From: Pseudomonas abietaniphila
GTDB taxonomy: Bacteria; Pseudomonadota; Gammaproteobacteria; Pseudomonadales; Pseudomonadaceae
Length of the DNA stretch: 64,000 nucleotides
Reading direction: 5' to 3'
NCBI RefSeq assembly: GCF_900100795.1
Contig: NZ_FNCO01000001.1
Span: 558,001-622,000, forward strand
Below, piece by piece: positions 1-8,717 of the stretch. Both the position numbers and the translations under genes were made by a program. The notes beneath the pieces are model-generated. The model was not told where the DNA came from. It worked only from the letters and a program-made list of their open reading frames with translations, and made no database searches. How positions within the stretch are numbered: position 1 is the first letter of the stretch; each line of letters opens with the position of its first letter.

Positions 1-2
1 TG

Positions 3-16
3 CGACGTCTTTGTCG
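3..16 (-). promoter_or_regulatory. candidate ANTAR-target hexaloop hairpin downstream of nasT
   Basis: Read on the minus strand, CGAC, loop AAAGAC, GTCG forms a short hairpin with a six-base loop that has A at loop position 1 and G at position 4. ANTAR proteins such as NasT recognise that pattern. It lies about 60 bases beyond the nasT stop, where a leader for downstream nitrate genes could begin. The stem is only 4 bp and the partner hairpin is not convincing, so this is a weak call. Confidence 0.2.
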
Positions 17-77
17 AAAGTGGGGCAACCGCCGTTGGCTACCTGTGGAAACTATCTAGCAAAACGTGGGCCAATCG

Positions 78-653
78 TTAACCCAGTAGCTCGCTCATGG
101 CGATAATCTGCTCCGCCACTTGCACCAGCTTCTGCTGCCGGCTCATGGCCTGACGGCGCATGAGCGTATAGGCCTCATCCTCGGTGCAGCTCTTCATTTT
201 CATCAGCAGGCCTTTAGCGGTTTCAATGCGCTTGCGCTCGGCCAGTTGCTGGTCACGGGCGTGGAGCTGCGCGCGAAGGTCCTGATCGCTCTCGAAGCGC
301 GCCATGGCCACGTCGAGAATGGGTTGCAGGCGTTGTGCGTGAATGCCTTCAACGATGTAGGCGCTGACCCCGGACTTGATGGCCTGGCGCATGACGCCCG
401 GGTCGTGCTCGTCGGTGAACATCACGATCGGGCGGGGCAGGTCGCGGGTAATCAGCACGACTTGCTCCAGCACGTCGCGTCCCGGCGATTCGGTGTCAAT
501 CAGAATGACATCCGGACGCACCGCCTGCACGCGCCCGGGCAGATCGATAATCAGCCCGGACTCATCGATCACCTCGAAACCGGCCTCGATGAGCGCAGCC
601 TTCAAGCGTCCTACTTTCTTGGGGGTGTCGTTGATCAACAGGATTCGCAGCAT
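78..653 (-). CDS. nasT: NasT-type ANTAR response regulator (nitrate antiterminator)
   Basis: A 191-residue protein with an N-terminal receiver-like domain (MLRILLINDTPKKVGRLKAAL at the start, about residues 1-120) followed by a helix and a C-terminal ANTAR domain (about 125-185, with ERKRIETAKGLLM and EDEAYTLMRRQAM). NasT proteins bind paired hairpins in nitrate/nitrite assimilation leader RNAs and prevent termination. They are held inactive by NasS until nitrate is present. The start chosen is the ATG at 653, which has an AGGGAGA ribosome binding site just upstream; an in-frame TTG lies 18 bases earlier. It sits 14 bases behind nasS in the same direction, so the two are co-transcribed. The regulated nas/nir genes would lie left of the window. 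Confidence 0.93.
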   Translation of the reverse strand: MLRILLINDTPKKVGRLKAALIEAGFEVIDESGLIIDLPGRVQAVRPDVILIDTESPGRDVLEQVVLITRDLPRPIVMFTDEHDPGVMRQAIKSGVSAYIVEGIHAQRLQPILDVAMARFESDQDLRAQLHARDQQLAERKRIETAKGLLMKMKSCTEDEAYTLMRRQAMSRQQKLVQVAEQIIAMSELLG

Positions 654-667
654 GATGGCGTCTCCCT

Positions 668-1876
668 TCAATGATCAATGGAGGCAGGCGCGGCAGGGGC
701 CAGCGCGTGCAGTTTGAAACCATGGGCATAACCCACCGGATCGCTGCCATCCCAGACCTTGCCGTCGATGAGCTGGCTGCTGCGCATCGCTGACGCGGGC
801 ACGGGGATGTTCAATGCCTCGGCAGCCTGTCGATAGAGTGCGAGCTGCTGCACCCGCCGGGCGATGTCGCGGTAATCCGGGTCCTCGCGCAGCAAGCCCC
901 AGCGGCGAAACTGGGTCATGAACCACATGCCGTCCGACAGATAAGGCATGTTCACCTCTCCGTTGCGATGGAAACTCACGGCATGTGGGTCCTGCCAGTG
1001 GTTGCCGAGACCGTCGCCGTACTGGCCGAGCAGACGACCTTCGATGTCCTCGACGGGGGCGTTCACGTAATCGCTGCCGCTGAGCATATGCGCGGCACTG
1101 CGGCGATTTTCCGGGCTCTGTTCGATGAATCGGCTGGCCTCCAGCACGGCCATGACCAGGGCGCGCGCGGTATTGGGGTATCGCTCGACGAACTCCAGGC
1201 TGCAGCCAAGCACCTTTTCAGGATGATCTGGCCAGATGGCCTGGGTGGTCGCCAGGGTGAAGCCCAGGTTCTGGCTGACGGCGCTCGCACCCCAGGGCTC
1301 ACCGACACAAAAGCCGTCGATGCGTTGCGCCTTGAGGTGTTCGACCATCTGCGGCGGTGGGACGACCACGCTGTCGACGTCCTGCAAGGGGTGAATCCCC
1401 TGACTGGCCAGCCAGTAATACAACCACATGGCGTGATTGCCCGTCGGAAAGGTCTGCGCAAAGGTGAGTTTTGTTCCGCTTTGGTGCGTGCGACGGTCCA
1501 GCGCCTCAGGAGTGATCACCCCTTGTGCCTGGAGGGCCCGGGAGAGATTGATGCTTTGGCCGTTTTGATTCAGCCCCATCAAAACCGCCATGTCTTTCGC
1601 AGGGCCGCCAATCCCCAGCTGTGCGGCGTACACCAGACCGTAAAGGCTGTGGGCGGCGTGCAGTTCGCCATTGACCAGGTTGTCGCGCAGGCTCGCCCAG
1701 GACGATTGCCGGTGCAGGTTGATGTTCAGGCCGTACGGTTGAGCGAAACCCTGCGTCGCGGCAATGATCAGCGAAGCGGCGTCGGTGAGCGCCATGAAGC
1801 CTACGTCGATGGTGGTCAGTTCCGGAGCGTCGCTGCCGTTGACCCAGGCCAGTGGTGTATCAAGGGTGTCGTTCAT
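668..1876 (-). CDS. nasS: NasS nitrate-sensing NrtA/SsuA-like protein
   Basis: A 402-residue protein of the nitrate-binding NrtA/CmpA family without any export signal, as expected for the cytoplasmic sensor NasS. Recognisable features are the LTTIDVGFMALTDAASLIIA start of the periplasmic-binding fold and the GxxFCVGEPWG segment near residue 185. NasS sequesters NasT in the absence of nitrate and releases it when nitrate binds. The ATG at 1876 was chosen because homology begins there and AGGCGGA lies upstream; the reading frame stays open for another 35 codons without a convincing start. It is the first gene of a nasS-nasT pair and diverges from pyrD. Confidence 0.92.
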   Translation of the reverse strand: MNDTLDTPLAWVNGSDAPELTTIDVGFMALTDAASLIIAATQGFAQPYGLNINLHRQSSWASLRDNLVNGELHAAHSLYGLVYAAQLGIGGPAKDMAVLMGLNQNGQSINLSRALQAQGVITPEALDRRTHQSGTKLTFAQTFPTGNHAMWLYYWLASQGIHPLQDVDSVVVPPPQMVEHLKAQRIDGFCVGEPWGASAVSQNLGFTLATTQAIWPDHPEKVLGCSLEFVERYPNTARALVMAVLEASRFIEQSPENRRSAAHMLSGSDYVNAPVEDIEGRLLGQYGDGLGNHWQDPHAVSFHRNGEVNMPYLSDGMWFMTQFRRWGLLREDPDYRDIARRVQQLALYRQAAEALNIPVPASAMRSSQLIDGKVWDGSDPVGYAHGFKLHALAPAAPASIDH

Positions 1877-2152
1877 GGTTTTCGGTTCCGCCTGAAGATC
1901 GACGTGCCCGCAGGCGCTGCCGGTCTTCCATAAAAAAACGTCGCCACGTCCGGGCCTTAACCGGGACGAAAACGACGCCATTGTCCGATCACTCTCTCCG
2001 CCGTTGGAGGGAGCTCGATAACCTGTTCAAGCAAGCGATATGCCAGTGAGCGGTCGAACGTTGAGCAAAGTGCTCGACATGCCTCGCGCTGCACCCCTGT
2101 GCGCGTCTATAATCCGCCGCTGACTTCAGCCTCAAACGAGCCGCGCCCGCCC
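1877..2152. other. intergenic region between divergent nasS and pyrD
   Basis: This 276-base gap must hold the promoters of nasS (minus) and pyrD (plus). No convincing operator or RNA structure is visible. Open frames reaching into it are upstream extensions of nasS and pyrD without ribosome binding sites. Confidence 0.5.
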
Positions 2153-3175
2153 ATGTATAACCTGGCCCGCCAGTTACTGTTCAAACTCTCCCCGGAAACC
2201 TCCCACGATCTGTCCATCGACCTGATCGGCGCGGGCGGTCGTCTGGGGCTCAATGGCCTGCTCAACAAGGCGCCCGCGCGGTTGCCGGTGACGGTCATGG
2301 GCTTGCAGTTTCCAAACCCGGTCGGGCTTGCCGCGGGTCTGGACAAGAACGGTGCGGCCATCGACGGGTTTGCTCAGTTGGGTTTCGGCTTCGTTGAAAT
2401 CGGCACCGTCACGCCGCGTCCGCAGCCGGGCAATCCCAAACCGCGGATTTTCCGACTGCCCCATGCCGAAGGCATCATCAACCGCATGGGGTTCAACAAC
2501 CTGGGCGTCGACAACCTGATCAGTCGTGTGCAGGCCGCCAAATACAACGGCGTGCTGGGCATCAATATCGGCAAGAACTTCGACACCCCGGTCGAGCGTG
2601 CGGTCGACGATTACCTGATCTGCCTGGACAAGGTTTACACCCACGCCAGCTACATCACCGTCAATGTCAGCTCGCCGAACACCCCTGGCCTGCGCAGCCT
2701 GCAATTCGGTGATTCGCTCAAGCAGTTGCTCGAAGCGCTGCGTGTACGTCAGGAGGCCTTGACGCTGGCCCATGGCAAGCGCGTGCCGCTGGCCATCAAG
2801 ATCGCCCCGGACATGAGCGACGAAGAAACGGTACTGGTCGCCAGCGCGCTGCTGGAGTCGGGGATGGACGCGGTGATCGCCACCAACACCACATTGAGCC
2901 GCGTGGGTGTCGAAGGGCTACCTCACGGCGACGAAGCGGGCGGTCTGTCGGGTGCGCCAGTGCGTGAGCAAAGCACGCACATCGTCAAAGTGCTGGCCAG
3001 TGAGCTGGGCGGCAAGTTGCCGATCATCGCGGCGGGCGGCATCACCGAGGGCAAGCACGCAGCGGAGAAAATCGCCGCCGGTGCGAGCCTGGTGCAGATT
3101 TATTCAGGGTTCATCTACAAAGGTCCGGCGCTGATTCGCGAGTCGGTTGACGCCATCGCCGCGATGCCGAAATAG
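2153..3175 (+). CDS. pyrD: dihydroorotate dehydrogenase (quinone), class 2
   Basis: A 340-residue class 2 dihydroorotate dehydrogenase, which oxidises dihydroorotate to orotate at the inner membrane with quinone as acceptor, the fourth step of pyrimidine synthesis. The short N-terminal membrane-associating helix ([20 protein letters not shown]) marks class 2. FMN-site segments [31 protein letters not shown] (with the catalytic serine of this class) and IAAGGITEG are present. Start ATG at 2153 matches the family; an in-frame GTG 54 bases earlier has no support. It is followed by a strong hairpin shared with convergent rmf. Confidence 0.98.
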   Translation: MYNLARQLLFKLSPETSHDLSIDLIGAGGRLGLNGLLNKAPARLPVTVMGLQFPNPVGLAAGLDKNGAAIDGFAQLGFGFVEIGTVTPRPQPGNPKPRIFRLPHAEGIINRMGFNNLGVDNLISRVQAAKYNGVLGINIGKNFDTPVERAVDDYLICLDKVYTHASYITVNVSSPNTPGLRSLQFGDSLKQLLEALRVRQEALTLAHGKRVPLAIKIAPDMSDEETVLVASALLESGMDAVIATNTTLSRVGVEGLPHGDEAGGLSGAPVREQSTHIVKVLASELGGKLPIIAAGGITEGKHAAEKIAAGASLVQIYSGFIYKGPALIRESVDAIAAMPK

Positions 3176-3208
3176 ATCACGCCAGCGCGCTTGAAAGGCC
3201 GAAACAAA

Positions 3209-3236
3209 AAGAGGGGTTCCGACTGGAACCCCTCTT
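3209..3236. terminator. bidirectional hairpin terminator between pyrD and rmf
   Basis: A perfect 12-bp stem (AAGAGGGGTTCC) with a GACT loop. On the minus strand it runs into CTTTTTG, giving rmf a classical intrinsic terminator. On the plus strand the tail is less T-rich but the same hairpin closes pyrD. Confidence 0.9.
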
Positions 3237-3350
3237 GGGCTTTAGCCCGCCGTCCGGATGGGACGTGCATGGTTAGGGTGAAACGAATCTGATTGTCGAA
3301 TTTCCTGAGGAAATCTTAAAAAGTCGGAATGTCCCTTTGGTCGTTAAGCG

Positions 3351-3566
3351 TCAGCCGACCGCGTGAAGTTCGTTGAGCCTGTGTATACCCGCAGTGCCGG
3401 TCATACCGTCCCAGTTGTCGCCTCGTCCTTCTCGCCAGCCATTGATCCAGGCTTGACGTACCGACGGTAGAGTAAATGGGCAAAGCTCACGGGATTTACC
3501 AGTTACGCCGTATTGATATCCGCGCGAAAAAGCTCTTTCCAACGGATCACGCTTAAGTCTTCTCAT
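3351..3566 (-). CDS. rmf: ribosome modulation factor
   Basis: A 71-residue basic protein beginning MRRLKRDPLERAFSRGYQYG, the hallmark of RMF. It binds the 30S subunit near the anti-Shine-Dalgarno region in stationary phase and helps form inactive 100S dimers. The length equals that of other Pseudomonas RMFs, slightly longer than the 55 residues of E. coli. The ribosome binding site GAGGG lies 9 bases before the ATG. It sits between pyrD and rlmL and has a long structured leader of its own (see 3606-3699). Confidence 0.97.
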   Translation of the reverse strand: MRRLKRDPLERAFSRGYQYGVTGKSRELCPFTLPSVRQAWINGWREGRGDNWDGMTGTAGIHRLNELHAVG

Positions 3567-3605
3567 AGGGTGTTGCCCTCGTTTGTTGACTGTTATGTCC
3601 TTGGA

Positions 3606-3699
3606 GACCTCGTGTCGAGGTCAGGCAGAAATCTTCTGCCTCTGCAGGCCCGCTGCCGGCGTCGCGGGCCAGGTGCTGTCGCCGTTGCGACGACAACCT
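3606..3699 (-). ncRNA. rmf leader RNA: tandem hairpins (rmf RNA motif)
   Basis: Immediately upstream of rmf (minus strand) four inverted repeats follow one another. GACCTCG/CGAGGTC with a 3-base loop spans 3606-3622. AGGCAGAA/TTCTGCCT with a 3-base loop spans 3623-3641 and abuts the first. GGCCCGC/GCGGGCC with a 10-base loop spans 3647-3670. An imperfect one spans 3671-3699. A conserved RNA called the rmf motif is known from 5' untranslated regions of Pseudomonas rmf genes, and I infer that this is it. Its mechanism is not established. Exact ends are uncertain. Confidence 0.7.
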
Positions 3700-4141
3700 G
3701 AGTTGATTTCTAACCAATGCATGGGACGCTGTGAATGATCGTTTTGTCATAAGAACGTAACCATTGAGGCGTTACGACCATAAGAGACGAGCGGTTTGAA
3801 GGGTGATTTTTTCACCAGGCGCCCTGATTCGGGGGTCTTCATGAGATTCGCGACTGGTTCTCATGTAGGTCTGATGGCTGATTGACGTCAGATTTAAAAC
3901 GACGAAGGGTCAGTGATGTGACTTTTTATTACTGCCGGCGTCGGGCTGAATAGTGGTTTTTTAATATCAGAATGTCGGCCCGCCATTGCGGGCCGGCACA
4001 GCTGCCACACTCGAAATGTATCGGTGTGGTGGATCGGCACAATGTGTGTGCCACGCAGGCGTCCTCCATGAAAGGCGTCTGTTTGAATCGGGCTGGACAA
4101 TGCGTTGTCCAGCCACTCATAGCCAAGGCTCTGGAATACTC
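3700..4141. promoter_or_regulatory. rmf/rlmL divergent promoter region
   Basis: This stretch holds the rmf promoter (minus) and the rlmL leader (plus) and no gene. CGTAAC and GTTACG form a 6-bp inverted repeat with a 9-base spacer (3756-3776), a possible operator. A 7-bp GGCCCGC/GCGGGCC hairpin with CATT loop lies at 3977-3994. A perfect 10-bp stem, GGCTGGACAA/TTGTCCAGCC with a TGCG loop, lies at 4091-4114, only 27 bases before the rlmL start codon. Confidence 0.4.
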
Positions 4142-6412
4142 ATGTCGGACCGTTACGAACTTTTCCTCACCTGTCCCAAAGGCCTCGAAGGGCTGCTCGC
4201 TGAGGAAGCCACTGCACTTGGCCTCCAGGAAACCCGCGAGCACACCTCGACTATCCGTGGCAGCGCCGACATGGAAACCGCCTACCGGCTGTGTTTGTGG
4301 TCGCGGCTGGCCAACCGTGTTTTGCTGGTGCTCAAGCGCTTCCCGATGAAGGACGCCGAAGACCTCTATCACGGCGTTCACGACATCGAGTGGGCCGACC
4401 ATCTGGAGTCCGACGGCACACTGGCCGTGGAGTTCAGCGGTCACGGCTCGGGCATTGACAACACCCATTTCGGCGCCTTGAAGGTCAAGGACGCCATCGT
4501 CGACCGCCTGCGCACCTCGGACGGTTTGCGCCCTTCGATCGACAAGCTTAACCCCGACCTGCGCGTTCATCTGCGGCTGGACCGTGGCGAAGCCATTCTC
4601 TCCCTGGACCTGTCCGGCCACAGCCTGCACCAGCGTGGGTATCGCTTGCAGCAGGGTGCGGCGCCGTTGAAGGAAAACCTGGCAGCCGCCATCCTCATTC
4701 GTTCCGGCTGGCCGCGTATCGCCGCGGAAGGCGGCGCACTGGCTGACCCGATGTGCGGTGTAGGCACATTCCTGGTCGAAGCTGCCATGATCGCCGCCGA
4801 TATCGCCCCGAACCTGAAACGTGAACGTTGGGGCTTTTCTGCCTGGCTGGGGCATGTTCCGGCCCTGTGGCGCAAATTGCACGACGAAGCGCTGGCGCGT
4901 GCCGAGGCGGGCCTTGCCAAGACACCGTCCTGGATCCGTGGCTACGAAGCCGATCCACGATTGATTCAACCGGGCCGCAACAACGTCGAGCGCGCCGGCC
5001 TGTCGGACTGGATCAAGATCTATCAGGGTGAAGTTGCGACCTTCGAGCCACGTCCGGATCAGAACCAGAAAGGCCTGGTCATCTGCAACCCTCCGTACGG
5101 CGAACGGCTGGGTGATGAGGCGAGCCTGTTGTACCTCTACCAGAACCTCGGCGAGCGTCTGCGTCAGGCATGCCTGAACTGGGAAGCAGCCGTGTTTACC
5201 GGCGCCCCGGACCTGGGCAAGCGCATGGGTATCCGCAGCCACAAGCAGTACGCATTCTGGAACGGTGCATTGCCCTGCAAGCTGTTGCTGATCAAGGTCC
5301 AGCCAGACCAGTTCGTCACGGGCGAGCGGCGTACCCCGGAGCAGCGTCAGGCTGAGCGCGAGCAGGCCGCGTACGACCAGACACCGGACGAGCCGCAAGC
5401 GCGTCAATTCAACAAGAACGGCAACCCGATCAAACCGGCACCCGCGCCGGCTCCGGTCATCGAGCAGCCACGCCTGAGCGAAGGCGGGCAGATGTTTGCC
5501 AATCGCCTGCAGAAGAACCTCAAGGCGATGGGCAAGTGGGTCAAGCGCGAAGGGATCGACTGCTATCGCGTCTACGATGCGGACATGCCTGAATACGCGA
5601 TGGCCATCGACCTGTATCACGACTGGGTTCACGTTCAGGAATACGCAGCACCGAAGTCCATCGACCCTGAAAAGGCCTCGATTCGCATGTTTGACGCGTT
5701 GGCCGCGATTCCGCAGGCGCTGAACATCGACAAGAGCCGCGTGGTGGTCAAGCGCCGTGAGCGCCAGAGCGGCACCAAGCAATACGAGCGTCAGAGCGCG
5801 CAGGGCAAGTTCAACGAGGTGAACGAGGGCGGCATCAAGCTGCTGGTCAACCTGACCGACTATCTGGATACCGGTCTGTTCCTCGATCACCGACCCATGC
5901 GAATGCGCATTCAGCGTGAAGCGGCGGGCAAGCGTTTCCTTAACCTGTTCTGTTACACCGCCACGGCCAGCGTCCATGCGGCCAAAGGTGGGGCACGGAG
6001 CACCACCAGTGTCGATCTGTCGAAAACCTATCTGGACTGGGCGCGCCGCAACCTCTCGCTCAACGGTTTCTCGGACAAGAACCGTCTGGAGCAAGGCGAT
6101 GTCATGGCCTGGCTTGAGTCCAGTCGGGACGAGTACGACTTGATCTTCATCGACCCGCCGACCTTCTCCAACTCCAAGCGCATGGAGGGTGTGTTCGACG
6201 TGCAGCGCGATCAGGTGCAACTGATTGACCTGGCGATGGCGCGTCTGGCCAGCGGCGGGGTGCTGTATTTCTCGAACAACTTCCGCAAGTTCCAGCTGGA
6301 AGAAAACCTGGCCGAGCGTTATGCCGTCGAGGAAATCACCCAGCAGACCATCGACCCGGATTTCGCCCGTAACGGCAAAATCCACCGCGCCTGGAAAATC
6401 ACCGCGCGCTGA
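4142..6412 (+). CDS. rlmL: bifunctional 23S rRNA methyltransferase RlmK/RlmL
   Basis: A 756-residue fusion of two S-adenosylmethionine methyltransferases that modify helix 74 of 23S rRNA: RlmL makes m2G2445 and RlmK makes m7G2069. The N-terminal half has a THUMP domain (about 45-155) and the first methyltransferase with the NPPY catalytic motif at 316-319 (NPPYGERLG). The C-terminal half is the RlmK domain with FLNLFCYTATASVHAA for cofactor binding and IDPPTFSNSK from residue 670. The start MSDRYELFLTCPKGLEGLL matches the family; the frame extends 52 codons upstream through the leader hairpins, which argues against a longer protein. Confidence 0.97.
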   Translation: MSDRYELFLTCPKGLEGLLAEEATALGLQETREHTSTIRGSADMETAYRLCLWSRLANRVLLVLKRFPMKDAEDLYHGVHDIEWADHLESDGTLAVEFSGHGSGIDNTHFGALKVKDAIVDRLRTSDGLRPSIDKLNPDLRVHLRLDRGEAILSLDLSGHSLHQRGYRLQQGAAPLKENLAAAILIRSGWPRIAAEGGALADPMCGVGTFLVEAAMIAADIAPNLKRERWGFSAWLGHVPALWRKLHDEALARAEAGLAKTPSWIRGYEADPRLIQPGRNNVERAGLSDWIKIYQGEVATFEPRPDQNQKGLVICNPPYGERLGDEASLLYLYQNLGERLRQACLNWEAAVFTGAPDLGKRMGIRSHKQYAFWNGALPCKLLLIKVQPDQFVTGERRTPEQRQAEREQAAYDQTPDEPQARQFNKNGNPIKPAPAPAPVIEQPRLSEGGQMFANRLQKNLKAMGKWVKREGIDCYRVYDADMPEYAMAIDLYHDWVHVQEYAAPKSIDPEKASIRMFDALAAIPQALNIDKSRVVVKRRERQSGTKQYERQSAQGKFNEVNEGGIKLLVNLTDYLDTGLFLDHRPMRMRIQREAAGKRFLNLFCYTATASVHAAKGGARSTTSVDLSKTYLDWARRNLSLNGFSDKNRLEQGDVMAWLESSRDEYDLIFIDPPTFSNSKRMEGVFDVQRDQVQLIDLAMARLASGGVLYFSNNFRKFQLEENLAERYAVEEITQQTIDPDFARNGKIHRAWKITAR

Positions 6413-6571
6413 GCGGTCATCGCGCTACGTTAGGCGCCAACCCGCACGGGCTGGCGCTTCGACGCGTTATAAGCGGAGCGACACACAGCACTATGCAAAC
6501 TAATGGCGAATAGCTATAAGTGAATTCTGGCCACGTGTCGCGGCAACACTGTGGCGTCATGAGTTCAGCGT

Positions 6572-8581
6572 ATGTCGTCAAACAAGGCAAGCGCCAAGAT
6601 CCTTGGCCTCATCAGCGAAGACAGCTCCTCATGGGTTGTGGGTACGCTCGTGTTTTCGGCGGGCGCGGTGCTGACTGCCTTGCTGGCGCTGGCCAATGTC
6701 GAGTTGTACCAGCGTCAGTTGCGTCAGCGGTTCGAACTGCTGGCCAGCGAGCGCGTCAGCCGGATCGAGGACCGCCTCCAGGGACAAGTCCGCGGGCTGG
6801 ACAGTCTTCGTCGCTTTTTCGTGTATTCCGATGAGGTGTCCGAGGACGAATTCAATGGATTCGCCCACCCTTTGCTGGTGTACACCCAGGCCTACTCGTG
6901 GACGCCAAAAGTGGCCGACGCCGAGCGGGAATCGTACGAGCATCGCGTGCGCGAGGCCGGTGTGACGGATTATTCCGTGCGAGAGCTTGGTCCCGACAGC
7001 AGCCTAAAGGTCGCCGACACACGCCCGTATTACTTCCCGGTCCGGTATACCCTTAGCCGCAGCACCCTGGCCTTGCCATTGGGTTTCGATGTAAATTCCG
7101 AACCCGTACGGCGGGCAACGCTTGAGCGCGCGCTCCAATCGGGTGATATGGCAGCATCGTCCCTGATGGAACTGGTCGGCCTGGAAACGGAAAACCGTAA
7201 AGGGGTGCTGTTGGTCGCACCCGTGACCGCCCGCTCTCATACCACCGGGGCCGAGGCGGGGCCGTTTCAGGGTTTCCTGCTGGCGGTGATCAGCCTGCGC
7301 AAATTGATGACCGAAGGTCTGCCCGCCACTGATGAGGACAATCTGGCGGTGGGTCTGGAGGACATCACGTCGGCGCAGGCGCCCCAAGTGTTATATGGGT
7401 CGGCTGCCAAAGCGGCGATCAGCGATCTGCAACTCACTCAAACGGTGGATTTTGCTGGGCGCAGCTATCGCTTGCAGGTTCGCCCGACGGCGGTGTTCAT
7501 GACTGCCAACCCGTCCGGCAATGACAGCGTGGTGGTCCTCGGCGCGTTGCTCAGTTTCATGCTCAGTGCCTTGTTGTATGCCTTGATCAGCCAGCGTCAG
7601 CGCGCCGTGCGGCTGGTGGAGCAGCGCACTGTGCAATTGCGTCAGCGCGAGCAGCAATTGCGCAGCGCGCACGGCCAGTTGCGTAATGTGCTGGACGCCG
7701 CGACGCAGGTGGCGATCATCGCCACCGATCTGGAAGGGGTGATCACCACCTTCAATATTGGCGCCGAACGCATGCTGGGTTACAGCAGTGCGCAGGTGTG
7801 CGGGCAACTCACCCTGCGTCAACTGCACCTGTCGTCCGAACTGGCCGAGCATGTCTGCGAGCTGAGCCAGCGATATGGACGCTCGATCAAGACCGGCGAA
7901 GCCATGCTCGTGGAGTCGGTGGAGGAGCATGGCCATCAGGCACATGACTGGACATTGGTGCGCCAGGACGGCAGCCATCTGCAGGTCAACATGCAGGTCA
8001 GTCCGGTGCTGGATGAGCACGATCAGTGGATTGGCTACCTGGCGGTGTGTCTGGACATCACCGAGCGTAAGCGTGTCGAGGAAGAGCTGCGCACCATGTC
8101 AGTGACCGACGCGTTGACCGGCGTCTACAACCGTCGCTATTTCCAGGAGCGTCTGCAGGCGGAACTGCTGCGTGTCGACCGCCACGGCGGGATTTTCTCG
8201 GTGGTGATGCTCGACATCGATCATTTCAAGTGCATCAACGATCAGTTGGGGCACGCGGTGGGTGACCATGTGTTGCAGGCGATCTGCAAGCGCTTGTGTC
8301 ACCGTTTGCGCCGCAGCGATGTGTTCTGCCGCCTGGGAGGCGAGGAGTTCATGGTGCTGTGCCCGGACACCGATGGCGATCAGGCGTTTGCACTCGCCAG
8401 TGAGTTATGGGCGGCGTTGCGTGCTGAGCCGGTGGACGGCGTTGGCCGGGTGACCGCGAGTTTCGGGATCGCCAGTTGGCGTAAAGGCGAGGGCGGCGAT
8501 GCCTTGCTGCTGCGCGCGGATTCGGGCGTCTATGCCGCGAAAATGGGAGGGCGGGACCGGATCGAGCCGGAGCTGCCGTGA
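6572..8581 (+). CDS. membrane diguanylate cyclase, CHASE-PAS-GGDEF
   Basis: A 669-residue protein predicted to synthesise cyclic di-GMP. Order: transmembrane helix about 22-42, periplasmic CHASE-type sensor about 70-300 (RIEDRLQGQVRGLDSLRRFF start), second transmembrane helix about 316-336, PAS domain about 370-490 ending LDITERKR, and GGDEF domain from about 505. The active-site motif is intact as GGEEF at 589-593, and RRSD at 580-583 is the product-inhibition site at the canonical five-residue spacing. No EAL domain follows. The ligand of the CHASE domain cannot be told. The ATG at 6572 has only a weak ribosome binding site. It is a single-gene unit closed by a hairpin facing paoC. Confidence 0.9.
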   Translation: MSSNKASAKILGLISEDSSSWVVGTLVFSAGAVLTALLALANVELYQRQLRQRFELLASERVSRIEDRLQGQVRGLDSLRRFFVYSDEVSEDEFNGFAHPLLVYTQAYSWTPKVADAERESYEHRVREAGVTDYSVRELGPDSSLKVADTRPYYFPVRYTLSRSTLALPLGFDVNSEPVRRATLERALQSGDMAASSLMELVGLETENRKGVLLVAPVTARSHTTGAEAGPFQGFLLAVISLRKLMTEGLPATDEDNLAVGLEDITSAQAPQVLYGSAAKAAISDLQLTQTVDFAGRSYRLQVRPTAVFMTANPSGNDSVVVLGALLSFMLSALLYALISQRQRAVRLVEQRTVQLRQREQQLRSAHGQLRNVLDAATQVAIIATDLEGVITTFNIGAERMLGYSSAQVCGQLTLRQLHLSSELAEHVCELSQRYGRSIKTGEAMLVESVEEHGHQAHDWTLVRQDGSHLQVNMQVSPVLDEHDQWIGYLAVCLDITERKRVEEELRTMSVTDALTGVYNRRYFQERLQAELLRVDRHGGIFSVVMLDIDHFKCINDQLGHAVGDHVLQAICKRLCHRLRRSDVFCRLGGEEFMVLCPDTDGDQAFALASELWAALRAEPVDGVGRVTASFGIASWRKGEGGDALLLRADSGVYAAKMGGRDRIEPELP

Positions 8582-8668
8582 TCCGCTGCCTTGATTCTGC
8601 CCGCAGCGCTAGCGCGCTCCTACGCCCTCGGCAGAGGCGCAGCGGTGGATGAGAGGCTCTTGATTCTA

Positions 8669-8708
8669 CCCGCAGGGCGTAGCGAGGCTCGCTCGTACGC
8701 CCTGCGGG
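8669..8708. repeat. palindromic REP-like element between convergent genes
   Basis: CCCGCAGGGCGTA and TACGCCCTGCGGG form a perfect 13-bp stem around a 14-base loop. A related, less perfect unit starts at 8590; both are preceded by TTGATTCT followed by CCCGCAG. It lies between the ends of the diguanylate cyclase gene and paoC and probably acts as a terminator for both. Confidence 0.7.
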
Positions 8709-8717
8709 CACAAGCAC

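Noticed and set aside
968-1933. 321-codon open frame antisense to nasS
   Set aside because: Shadow frame; nasS is supported by family match and pairing with nasT.
3929-6385. 818-codon open frame antisense to rlmL
   Set aside because: It mirrors the high-GC third-position bias of rlmL, has no ribosome binding site or family features, and runs through the leader hairpins.
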